From JAYEJW01 sp034716535 (lineage in GTDB: Bacteria > Pseudomonadota > Gammaproteobacteria > Chromatiales > Chromatiaceae), in assembly GCA_034716535.1 (NCBI GenBank), contig JAYEJW010000681.1:1-19545 (forward strand): a stretch of 19,545 nucleotides of DNA, written 5' to 3'. A program made the translations under genes and the position numbers. Position 1 is the stretch's first letter, and each line of letters opens with the position of its first letter. The notes beneath the pieces were generated by a model. It was not told the origin of the DNA and searched no databases. It worked only from the letters and a program-made list of their open reading frames with translations. Shown piece after piece: positions 1 to 5,609 of the stretch.

Positions 1-118
1 ATTGCCAATCCGAGGCCGAGCCTTCCGAGGCGCCCATCGCGGCGGACGTGGCCAAAAGCATCGCGCCCGCGGCAAGTGCCCTCGTACGGGATCGCCTCGA
101 GCCTTTCAAGCTGTGCAT
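1..118 (-). CDS. Secreted protein, N-terminal fragment (runs off left edge)
   Basis: Starting from an ATG read leftward from 118, the frame stays open to the window edge for 39 codons. It begins MHSLKGSRRSRTRALAAGAM and continues through LLATSAAMGASEGSAS. This is a classic export signal: a basic n-region with Arg-Arg, then an alanine/leucine-rich core, then a small-residue cleavage zone around ATSAAMGA. A Shine-Dalgarno-like AGGAAG (127-132, minus strand) sits 8 nt upstream and supports this start. The mature part is almost entirely outside the window, so no function can be assigned. It lies 95 nt downstream of a glycine-rich reading frame on the same strand and may be co-transcribed with it. 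The Arg-Arg pair could suggest Tat export, but the full twin-arginine consensus is absent, so Sec export is equally likely. Confidence 0.5.
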   Translation of the reverse strand, partial: MHSLKGSRRSRTRALAAGAMLLATSAAMGASEGSASDWQ

Positions 119-213
119 CGAGGTTTCTTCCTCTCCAAGAGTTATCGGTGATCGGGACGATCAGCGCCCTGTGCAGTCCGGACCGTCCCTGGTTCTCGTG
201 ATCTGCCTGGCGG

Positions 214-498
214 TCAGCGCACACCCACTCGGTTCACGGGGCCCCCGAGGTTCGGCCCCACGCCACCGCTATAGCCTACACCGGCCTTGCCGGCACCGGC
301 CCCCGGCAGGACGCCGACACCGGACGCGGGACCGCCGACCCCGCCGGCCCCGACGCCCGGTGTCGCCGGACGGCCGAACCGGGCTTGGGCAGTCGCTACG
401 AGAAATCCAGAGGAGGTCGGTCCGATCTCCCCATTGCAGAGCCACCCGGCGGCAGCCAGGCCGATCATCAGTACGTATCTGCGAGTGAGCTACTTCAT
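214..498 (-). pseudogene. Small glycine-rich secreted protein frame with TAG at codon 3
   Basis: Read from ATG at 498 the frame is Met-Lys-TAG, then LTRRYVLMIGLAAAGWL and on to a Gly/Val/Pro-rich tail ending at a TGA at 214. If the TAG is skipped the N-terminus is a typical signal peptide: basic residues, a hydrophobic core, then a mature region of repeated PGVGAGG-like units with no Cys after the signal region. The longest uninterrupted ATG-started version begins at 468 (84 aa), but it loses the basic n-region and has no visible Shine-Dalgarno. Possible readings are a recently inactivated gene, use of the shorter start, or a chance frame in GC-rich DNA. Compositional simplicity makes homology hard to judge by eye. 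No function is proposed. Confidence 0.3.
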
Positions 499-714
499 TG
501 GTTTCGACTGGCGCTTCCTTGAGCCCCGGGTAAAGACAAGCACAAACCGCGTTTGCGCTTTGAGATCAGCTCAAATGGTCAGGGGTTGAACGGTGCTCAG
601 GGCAAGAGTGCGGTCAGGATCCCGTGCTCCGACATTGCGTCCACAGAAGCCGGACGGATACGCAACCATCGAGCCCAGCCATCGCTCATTACAGCAGATC
701 CGCACCGTGCCGCC
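499..714. other. Intergenic stretch with no recognised feature
   Basis: Between the interrupted glycine-rich frame and the AraC promoter region I see no convincing gene, RNA or terminator. Frames that cross this segment have compositions expected of GC-rich shadow frames and no good ribosome-binding site. Promoters for the leftward genes would be expected here, but I could not pick one with confidence. Confidence 0.4.
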
Positions 715-743
715 TTGTCAGATCGCGACTATTGGCTGACAAT
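715..743 (+). promoter_or_regulatory. Candidate promoter overlapped by an inverted repeat, upstream of the AraC-type regulator
   Basis: TTGTCAG (715-721) and CTGACAA (736-742) form a perfect 7-bp inverted repeat whose arms start 21 bp apart, about two helical turns. The same bases read as a sigma70-like promoter: -35 TTGTCA (715-720), 17-bp spacer, -10 GACAAT (738-743). Transcription would start near 750, just before the regulator's ATG at 773. An operator embedded in the promoter of a regulator gene suggests negative autoregulation or control by another dimeric protein. The geometry is seen; the role is inferred. Confidence 0.45.
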
Positions 744-760
744 TTCGGACACAAACGGAT

Positions 761-766
761 CGAGGA
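761..766 (+). promoter_or_regulatory. Ribosome-binding site deciding the AraC-type regulator start
   Basis: CGAGGA lies 6 nt before the ATG at 773. A TTG at 767 is in the same frame, but it directly abuts this site and so is a poor start. Confidence 0.55.
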
Positions 767-772
767 TTGCAG

Positions 773-1831
773 ATGGTGCGAAGAACGGCAAAACCCAGCG
801 TGACGCCCCGGAGGCGACAGGCCCCGGCCGAGGGGGTCGTCCGCGTCGGTCCGCTGATGGGTCTGCCGGCGCTTCTGCGCGATCTCGGTTGCGATCCCGA
901 TCCCCTCTTCGCCAGCGCGGGCTTCAACCCCGCTCAGTTTACAGATCCCAATGTCGAGATTCCCTTCATCCCCGGAAGCAAGTTGCTGGCCCGCTGCGTG
1001 ACGGCGACGGGATGCGGGCACCTTGGATTGCTGCTGGGCGAGCGGGCGGCCCCGTCCTCCCTCGGGGTTGCGGGGTTCATGCTCCAAACCGCCCCCGACG
1101 TGGGCACCGCGCTTCGAGGTCTCGTACGCCATTTGGATCTGCACGATCGAGGCGCCGTGGCTACCCTTATCACCAATGATCGGGTGACGTTCCTTGGCTA
1201 CGCCATCCATCTGTCCGGTGTGGAAGCCGCCGACCAGATTTACGACCTCTCGATGACCATCGTCTGCAAGATCATGCGTAGCCTTTGCGGGACAAGCTGG
1301 AATCCCACAGAGGTACTCTTGTCGCGGCGGCCACCGCAAGACCTGGCGCCCTACAGGCGGTTCTTCCGAGCGCCGCTGCGCTTCGACGAGGACCAGAGCG
1401 TCGTCGTATTCCCGACTCGCTGGCTAGACCATCCGATAGCGGGCGCGGATCCTCTGCTTCACCGCCATCTGGAGAAGGAGGCGAATGAGCTCCAAGCCCA
1501 TCAGCAGAGGAGCCTTGTAGGAGAGCTTCGAGGGTCGCTGCGCAAGTCGTTGCCGATTAAGAAAGGCGGGGCTGCCAACATTGCGAGACAGCTCGGCATG
1601 CACGAGCGCACTCTGAATCGCCGCCTACGGGAAGAGGGTACGACCTTCCGCCGGGAGCTCGAAGACATCCGCTACGACGTAGCCCGGCAGTTGCTCGCCG
1701 GCACCATGATGCCGCTGTCAGAGATCGCGGCGGCACTCGACTACGCGGACTCGACTGCCTTCGTTCGGGCGTTCAAGCGATGGTCAGGAATCCCTCCGGC
1801 AGAGTGGCGTCGGCTTCACGGGCATTCGTAG
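773..1831 (+). CDS. AraC/XylS-family transcriptional regulator with arabinose-binding-like N-domain
   Basis: A 352-residue DNA-binding regulator. Residues 25-205 match the ligand-binding/dimerisation domain typical of the OruR/ArgR-like AraC subgroup (landmarks: GLPALLRDLGCDP at 30-42, a GHLGLLLGER segment at 82-91, FMLQTAPDVGTALRGL at 102-117). The C-terminal third carries the paired helix-turn-helix: NIARQLGMHERTLNRRLREEG (269-289), then LSEIAAALDYADSTAFVRAF (315-334) with the conserved KRWSGIPPAEWRR end. The ATG at 773 is preferred over TTG at 767 because of the upstream CGAGGA. It stands alone: the next gene is 320 bp away with its own promoter, so the target genes cannot be read from the neighbourhood. 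Proteins of this subgroup often sense amino acids, fatty acids or small metabolites; the ligand here is unknown. Confidence 0.9.
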   Translation: MVRRTAKPSVTPRRRQAPAEGVVRVGPLMGLPALLRDLGCDPDPLFASAGFNPAQFTDPNVEIPFIPGSKLLARCVTATGCGHLGLLLGERAAPSSLGVAGFMLQTAPDVGTALRGLVRHLDLHDRGAVATLITNDRVTFLGYAIHLSGVEAADQIYDLSMTIVCKIMRSLCGTSWNPTEVLLSRRPPQDLAPYRRFFRAPLRFDEDQSVVVFPTRWLDHPIAGADPLLHRHLEKEANELQAHQQRSLVGELRGSLRKSLPIKKGGAANIARQLGMHERTLNRRLREEGTTFRRELEDIRYDVARQLLAGTMMPLSEIAAALDYADSTAFVRAFKRWSGIPPAEWRRLHGHS

Positions 1832-2085
1832 AGTGTCGCTTCTGTGCGGTCTAAGAATGAACCACCGTGTAGGACAGTCACCTAATTGACATTCGTCGAT
1901 TGTCGGGGAACCAAAGGAGCGCAGCCGCTGTTTCCCTGCGTTGCTGAAGGCTGCTTGTAGCACTGACGCGGCCGCTTGCCGGGCGCGTCTCCGACGATGC
2001 CTTTCTGCCTGAGGTTCAGATACCTCGTTGATCGATTTCAGCAGGGGCGTCGCGCTCTCCGAAAAACCTTGTAACATCCTCAACG
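1832..2085. other. Intergenic stretch with no gene seen
   Basis: The segment downstream of the AraC-type regulator has no supported gene. The only structure noticed is a weak inverted repeat, GCAGCC (1921-1926) with GGCTGC (1949-1954). Its loop is 22 nt and no T-run follows, so I do not call it a terminator. Confidence 0.4.
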
Positions 2086-2114
2086 TTGACAGCTATCCAT
2101 AAGAAAATAATAAT
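2086..2114 (+). promoter_or_regulatory. Sigma70-like promoter of the repeat protein
   Basis: A consensus -35 TTGACA (2086-2091) is separated by 17 bp from -10 AATAAT (2109-2114) in a conspicuously AT-rich patch. The predicted transcription start near 2121 lies after an in-frame ATG at 2115. That ATG therefore cannot be the translation start if this promoter is used, which points to the ATG at 2151. Confidence 0.65.
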
Positions 2115-2139
2115 ATGCGCAACATCTATGCAGCCTATC

Positions 2140-2145
2140 GGAGAG
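2140..2145 (+). promoter_or_regulatory. Ribosome-binding site deciding the repeat-protein start
   Basis: GGAGAG lies 5 nt before the ATG at 2151 and selects it over the upstream in-frame ATG at 2115. Confidence 0.65.
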
Positions 2146-2150
2146 CAACC

Positions 2151-2537
2151 ATGCTGAAATCCACCCTCATCGCCGGCGGCCTCGTGCTGCTCATGTTGAA
2201 CACCGCGCAGGGCGCGGTGGAATTGGGCCAGTCCGCGAACTTGGACCTGGAGCCGGCCATCAACGGAGACGTATCGGCCACCGGGCTGTTCCCGGCTCAG
2301 GCCATGGAAGATGCCTTCGGCGCCTATCTCAAGTGGACCAAACACCGGGGCATCAGCCGTCTCGCAGCCTTCGAGTCTCGCGCAGACGAGCTTGAGCCCG
2401 CCATCAACGGCGGCGTATCGGCCACCGGGCTTTTTCCGACCCAGATGATGGAAGAGCAGTTCGGAGCTTACCTGGATTGGACGGAGGAGCGCGAGGTGCG
2501 CCGCTTCGATGCCTTCCGGGTCACTGATTTCGACTAA
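2151..2537 (+). CDS. Small exported protein with two 43-residue tandem repeats; family not recognised
   Basis: A 128-residue protein. Residues 1-22 (MLKSTLIAGGLVLLMLNTAQ then GA) form a signal peptide with probable cleavage after AQGA. The mature part is essentially two copies of one unit, residues 33-75 and 81-123. Each opens with LEPAING(D/G)VSATGLFP, continues (A/T)Q-M-E(D/E)-FGAYL-WT and ends near AF(E/R). There is no cysteine in the mature protein. The mature part is acidic, and conserved aromatic pairs (FGAYL, WT) suggest a small helical fold repeated twice. The gene has its own promoter and terminator and is thus monocistronic. Alternative start 2115 would add 12 residues but lies before the predicted transcript start. 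I do not recognise the family and propose no function beyond envelope or extracellular location. Confidence 0.8.
   Translation: MLKSTLIAGGLVLLMLNTAQGAVELGQSANLDLEPAINGDVSATGLFPAQAMEDAFGAYLKWTKHRGISRLAAFESRADELEPAINGGVSATGLFPTQMMEEQFGAYLDWTEEREVRRFDAFRVTDFD
2247..2519 (+). repeat. Internal in-frame duplication within the exported-protein gene
   Basis: Unit 1 (2247-2375) and unit 2 (2391-2519) are offset by 144 nt and encode the two 43-residue repeats. The best conserved DNA is the shared tract GTATCGGCCACCGGGCT. The second half of each unit has diverged more, so the duplication is not recent. Confidence 0.85.
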
Positions 2538-2563
2538 GCAAAAAACCGCCGACGGAACTGACG

Positions 2564-2600
2564 AGCCCCGCCCCGGTTGTTTCCGGAGCGGGGCTTTCCG
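2564..2600 (+). terminator. Intrinsic terminator after the repeat-protein gene
   Basis: AGCCCCGC pairs with GCGGGGCT, extended inward by CCGG/CCGG across one mismatch, with a short loop containing TTGTTT. The stem is followed by TTTCCGTT. It lies 27 nt after the stop codon. The T-tract is only moderate. Confidence 0.7.
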
Positions 2601-2845
2601 TTGTAGGGTCTTAAGAATCTTTCTCAAGTGCCCCGCATCCTGTAGCCACTACCAGCGTAGATCCTAACGATGGAGGCGTCTCCGGATCGGGTGCTCTTGC
2701 ACATCGTCAGAAAGTGACAAAAAGTTTCCGTCCGTATTCTTCTTTTTACGGTCCTAGGTTATCTGTGACCTGCTAACAGACTGAAAAAACAGAAGAATGA
2801 AAATCCGGTACGCTTATTGCTCCTTCGAACAGTGACGGCATCGAT

Positions 2846-2862
2846 TTCCCGCGTCGCGGGAA
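2846..2862. repeat. Near-perfect 17-bp inverted repeat
   Basis: TTCCCGCG (2846-2853) and CGCGGGAA (2855-2862) are exact reverse complements separated by one base. As RNA it could form a 7-bp stem with a GTC loop; as DNA it could be a dimer-binding site. It lies about 10 nt before the duplicated GAAAAGGGACTT element and may be the 5' hairpin of the same transcript. Confidence 0.5.
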
Positions 2863-2870
2863 GGGGCACG

Positions 2871-2950
2871 ACAAAAACGACTTTGAAAAGGGACTTTGCG
2901 TCATGGGAAGGCGCTTCAACAACAATAACTCCGAAAAGGGACTTAGCATT
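2871..2950 (+). repeat. Diverged tandem duplication with two identical GAAAAGGGACTT cores
   Basis: The segments 2871-2902 and 2919-2950 align with a 48-nt offset. Both contain an identical 12-mer GAAAAGGGACTT (2885-2896 and 2933-2944) preceded by A-rich ACAA sequence. The second copy ends at the start of the terminator stem. Confidence 0.6.
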
Positions 2951-2980
2951 GACCCCGCCTCTGTGCGGGGTCTTTCTTAA
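2903..2980 (+). CDS. Possible 25-residue peptide with four consecutive Asn codons
   Basis: ATG at 2903 opens MGRRFNNNNSEKGLSIDPAS followed by VRGLS and TAA, which ends at 2980. The last third is encoded by the terminator hairpin itself, so the stop lies in its T-rich tail. Four Asn codons in a row (2918-2929) immediately before a terminator resemble a leader-peptide attenuator, yet no plus-strand gene follows; relA is convergent. The ribosome-binding site is weak (AGGG 10 nt upstream). The same frame is open back to 2801 without an earlier ATG. An ATG at 2797 would join it if one A of an A4 run were removed. It may equally be non-coding. Confidence 0.2.
   Translation: MGRRFNNNNSEKGLSIDPASVRGLS
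2951..2977 (+). terminator. Strong intrinsic terminator with no large gene upstream
   Basis: GACCCCGC (2951-2958) pairs perfectly with GCGGGGTC (2965-2972) around a 6-nt loop. The tail is TTTCTT. A textbook plus-strand terminator implies that a transcript begins upstream; the preceding terminator at 2564-2600 implies that this is a separate, short transcript. Confidence 0.75.
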
Positions 2981-3050
2981 TGTCTACCTGATCATGCATG
3001 GAGTGAGGGATGCCGGATTTTCCGACAGCGTGGAGGTCAACGTAATTCCC

Positions 3051-3085
3051 TAGTATCCAGGGAGAGCGAAGGAAACCGGATACTA
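3051..3085. repeat. Inverted repeat downstream of relA
   Basis: TAGTATCC (3051-3058) and GGATACTA (3078-3085) are perfect reverse complements with a 19-nt spacer. It lies 66-100 bp beyond the relA stop. On the relA strand no T-run follows, so it is not a standard intrinsic terminator. It could be an mRNA 3'-end structure or a protein site. Confidence 0.4.
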
Positions 3086-3150
3086 AGGATTCCGGACACC
3101 GGGGTGGCGCGACTGCAACTCGGCGAAGGGGAGTGGCCTGTTTCCGCGCC

Positions 3151-5406
3151 TCAATGCGTTCTGCGGACGTCGATCACATCCGGTATCTGCACAAGCTTGA
3201 TGAGCACATGCTCGAGTTGGCCCATGTCTTTGACCTCCACCGTAAAACGCATGGTGGCGCGGTCGATATTGCGGTCGGAAGAGGTGTTGACACCCACCAC
3301 GTCGACGTCTTCATCGGAGAATACGGAGGAGACGTCCCTCAACAGGCCTTTGCGGTCGGCGGCCATTACAAGCACATCCACTGGATAAGTGGCATCTTCC
3401 CTCTGTTGCGCCCAATGCACGTCGATTAACCGCGTCTGCTCCTCCGGAGGCATCTTGCGCACGGTGGTGCAGTCCCGGCGGTGGACGGTGACGCCACGGC
3501 CGCGGGTGACATAGCCGACGATGGGGTCATAGGGGACGGGCTTGCAGCAGTGGGCCATGTGGCTCATGAGGTCGTCCACACCTTCGACAACCACCTCGGC
3601 CCGGCCGGCCGGCTTGCGTTTCTGCGTCGACGGGGTCTTTGTCTTTGGCTCCGGTTGGTCCCGTTTTTCGGTCTTCGGTTCGCCCACCTGCCGCGCGATC
3701 TGTCCGGGAGCCAGCTCGCCGCGGCCGATGGCCGCGAGCACGTCCTCACCCTTGTGGAAATTGTATCGGCGGCCGATCTGTTCCAGTTGGGGCTTCTCCT
3801 CGATACCCAGCCGCGCGAGCTCTTTCTCCAGGATGCTCCGCCCTTCGGCCAGGTAGCGGTCGAAGTCCTGCTGCTTGAACCATTGGCGCACCCGGTTGCG
3901 GGCCTTGGCGGTCTTGAGATATCCGTGGTGGGGGCTCAACCAGTCCCGGCTGGGGGCGGCGTTCTTTTGGGTGAGGATTTCCACCGACTGGCCGCTGGCG
4001 AGGGGCTGGTTCAGAGGAACGATGCGCCCGTTCACACGGGCCCCGCGGCAACGGTTGCCGATCTCCGAGTGGATCGCGTAGGCGAAGTCCAGCGGCGTTG
4101 CGCCTTTGGGCAGCTCGATGACCTTCGACTGTGGCGTGAGCACGTAGATGTGGACGGGCTCGAACTCGGCCTTGAAGCGCTCGACAAAGTCGCCGCCGTC
4201 CTCCCCTTCGTTCTTCAGCTCCAGCCAGTTGCGCATCCACACGACCCGACGCTGGAACTCAGCGTCGTGCGCCTTGCTTTCCTTGTATGCCCAGTGGGCG
4301 GCGACGCCGAACTCCGCGTGACGGTGCATGTCCCAGGTGCGGATCTGCACCTCCAGCGGCTTGTCCTGGGGGCCCACGACCGCGGTGTGCAGGGACTGGT
4401 ACATGTTGCCCTTGGGTGTGGCGATGTAGTCGTCGAACTCCTTGGGAATGTGCTTCCAGAGCCCGTGGACGATTCCAAGCGCGGCGTAACAGGACGCGAT
4501 GTCGTCCACCATGACGCGGACCGCGCGTAGATCAAAGATTTGTTCGATGTCGACGTTCTTGCGCTGCATCTTGCGCCAGATGCTGTAGATATGTTTCGGC
4601 CGGCCGCTGACCGCGGCCTTGATGTCCGCCTCTTTAAACTTCTCCTGCAAGATCTTGATCACATTTGCGATGTAGCCTTCGCGCTCGCCGCGCCGGCCGT
4701 CGAGAAGCTTGGCGATCCGCTTGTACTCGGCGGGCTCCAGGTAGCGCAGGCAAAGGTCCTCCAGCTCCCACTTGATCTGCCAGACGCCGAGCCGGTTGGC
4801 TAGGGGTGCGTAGACGCGCTGACTGTCCACGGCGATCTTGCGGCGTCGCTCGACATCCAGATTCTTGATGCTGCGCATCAGGTGCACCCGTTCGGCCAGC
4901 ACCACGAGCACTACCCGCACGTCCTCGGCGATTCCGAGCAGCAGGCGGCGCAGGTTCTCCTCATGCTCGTGCCGGTCCTTGGCGGCGATCACCGCGTCCA
5001 CGTTGGCGATTTGGTCGATGCGAGCGAGATCCTCCACCATGCTGGCGATATGCGTGCCGAAGCGCTCCTGCAGCGTGTCGCGGGTGATCCCGGAGCGGTC
5101 GAGGCAGCCGTTGAGCAGGGCGGCGAACAGGGTCTCGACGTCCATGCGCAGTCGCACCAGGATGTCGGCGGTGGACAGCAGGTGGCGCACCTGGGTCTCG
5201 CCGGTCTCGAGGGTTTGATTGCCACGGCAGCGCACGAGGAGCTCGCAGGCCTCTGTGAGGCGCTCGCGGTCCTCGTCCGGATACTTCTCAGGCAAGGCCG
5301 CCAGCCAATGCCGGGCCGCGGCCGCGTCGTCAAAGTGGTCCTCGGGGAGGTTGTAGACTGGTTTAACCATCAACGAAACGGGGTGGTCTCCAGGCATTCG
5401 GACCAC
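3151..5406 (-). CDS. relA: GTP pyrophosphokinase RelA, ppGpp synthetase I
   Basis: The 751-residue protein makes (p)ppGpp from ATP and GTP/GDP on stalled ribosomes during amino-acid starvation. Domains in order: a degenerate hydrolase-like domain (about 70-220) where the catalytic HD of bifunctional enzymes is replaced (ALLNGCLDR, 96-104), so no hydrolase activity is expected. The synthetase domain (about 265-375) has GRPKHIYSIWRKM, IFDLRAVRV, EFDD (323-326, the EXDD signature of monofunctional RelA), YQSLHT and EVQIRT. TGS follows at 418-480, a Cys-containing CC domain with HCCKP and HRRDC (619-646), and ACT from about 676 to the end. Length fits E. coli RelA (744 aa). The start is a GTG at 5406, giving MVRMPGDHP like other RelA N-termini. 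ATG at 5397 or 5370 is possible; none has a strong Shine-Dalgarno. A separate SpoT for ppGpp removal is expected elsewhere. Confidence 0.95.
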   Translation of the reverse strand: MVRMPGDHPVSLMVKPVYNLPEDHFDDAAAARHWLAALPEKYPDEDRERLTEACELLVRCRGNQTLETGETQVRHLLSTADILVRLRMDVETLFAALLNGCLDRSGITRDTLQERFGTHIASMVEDLARIDQIANVDAVIAAKDRHEHEENLRRLLLGIAEDVRVVLVVLAERVHLMRSIKNLDVERRRKIAVDSQRVYAPLANRLGVWQIKWELEDLCLRYLEPAEYKRIAKLLDGRRGEREGYIANVIKILQEKFKEADIKAAVSGRPKHIYSIWRKMQRKNVDIEQIFDLRAVRVMVDDIASCYAALGIVHGLWKHIPKEFDDYIATPKGNMYQSLHTAVVGPQDKPLEVQIRTWDMHRHAEFGVAAHWAYKESKAHDAEFQRRVVWMRNWLELKNEGEDGGDFVERFKAEFEPVHIYVLTPQSKVIELPKGATPLDFAYAIHSEIGNRCRGARVNGRIVPLNQPLASGQSVEILTQKNAAPSRDWLSPHHGYLKTAKARNRVRQWFKQQDFDRYLAEGRSILEKELARLGIEEKPQLEQIGRRYNFHKGEDVLAAIGRGELAPGQIARQVGEPKTEKRDQPEPKTKTPSTQKRKPAGRAEVVVEGVDDLMSHMAHCCKPVPYDPIVGYVTRGRGVTVHRRDCTTVRKMPPEEQTRLIDVHWAQQREDATYPVDVLVMAADRKGLLRDVSSVFSDEDVDVVGVNTSSDRNIDRATMRFTVEVKDMGQLEHVLIKLVQIPDVIDVRRTH

Positions 5407-5557
5407 GGGTTACGGATAATCTGGTTCGTTCGACGCATCAACGCGAATTTCCAAGCGATGGGGAAAATTCCGGTAGCTTCCCGGGCAAGGCGGGAGCGTC
5501 GCCTTAGGGAGAGCGAACGCCAGAGCCTTCGAAGCTTAGCACCCCCCCCAGACAATC

Positions 5558-5592
5558 GCTGATCTTCGCGAGCGACCGAAGACAGGATCAGC
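5558..5592. repeat. Stem-loop between the DUF1015 gene and relA
   Basis: GCTGATC (5558-5564) pairs with GATCAGC (5586-5592), and inside it CTTCG pairs with CGAAG around a small loop, leaving an asymmetric bulge. It lies just downstream of the DUF1015 stop codon on that gene's strand. There is no T-run, so it could be a 3'-end or processing structure rather than a classical terminator. Confidence 0.35.
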
Positions 5593-5609
5593 CGGTCGTT
5601 GCCGGAAGC

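Larger units (their letters stand above)
2601..3150. other. 550-bp AT-richer gap without a large gene
   Basis: Between the repeat-protein terminator and the end of relA no full-sized gene is supported. The segment holds the hairpin at 2846-2862, a diverged duplication at 2871-2950, a 25-codon frame at 2903-2980, a strong terminator at 2951-2977 and an inverted repeat at 3051-3085, each listed separately. A longer plus frame (2817-3053) reads through the terminator hairpin and has no good start, so it is not called. Confidence 0.5.

Noticed and set aside
553..1179. 208-codon plus-strand frame overlapping the AraC-type regulator
   Set aside because: The second half is an out-of-frame reading of the regulator and is Arg/Ser/Gly-rich without motifs.
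2016..2627. 203-codon minus-strand frame across the repeat-protein gene
   Set aside because: It runs through the promoter and terminator of the plus-strand gene, and its internal repetition is just the reverse of the duplicated units.
2754..2785. CRP-like half site TGTGA in the intergenic gap
   Set aside because: Only one half fits; the second arm does not match TCACA.
2817..3053. 78-codon plus-strand frame in the gap before relA
   Set aside because: It starts at a TTG without a ribosome-binding site and reads straight through a strong terminator hairpin.
3481..4530. 349-codon plus-strand open frame inside relA
   Set aside because: Antisense shadow; relA is complete with all domains on the other strand.
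5541..5550. C8 homopolymer as a phase-variable tract
   Set aside because: It lies between genes, outside any coding frame, and is too far from the relA start to judge a promoter effect.
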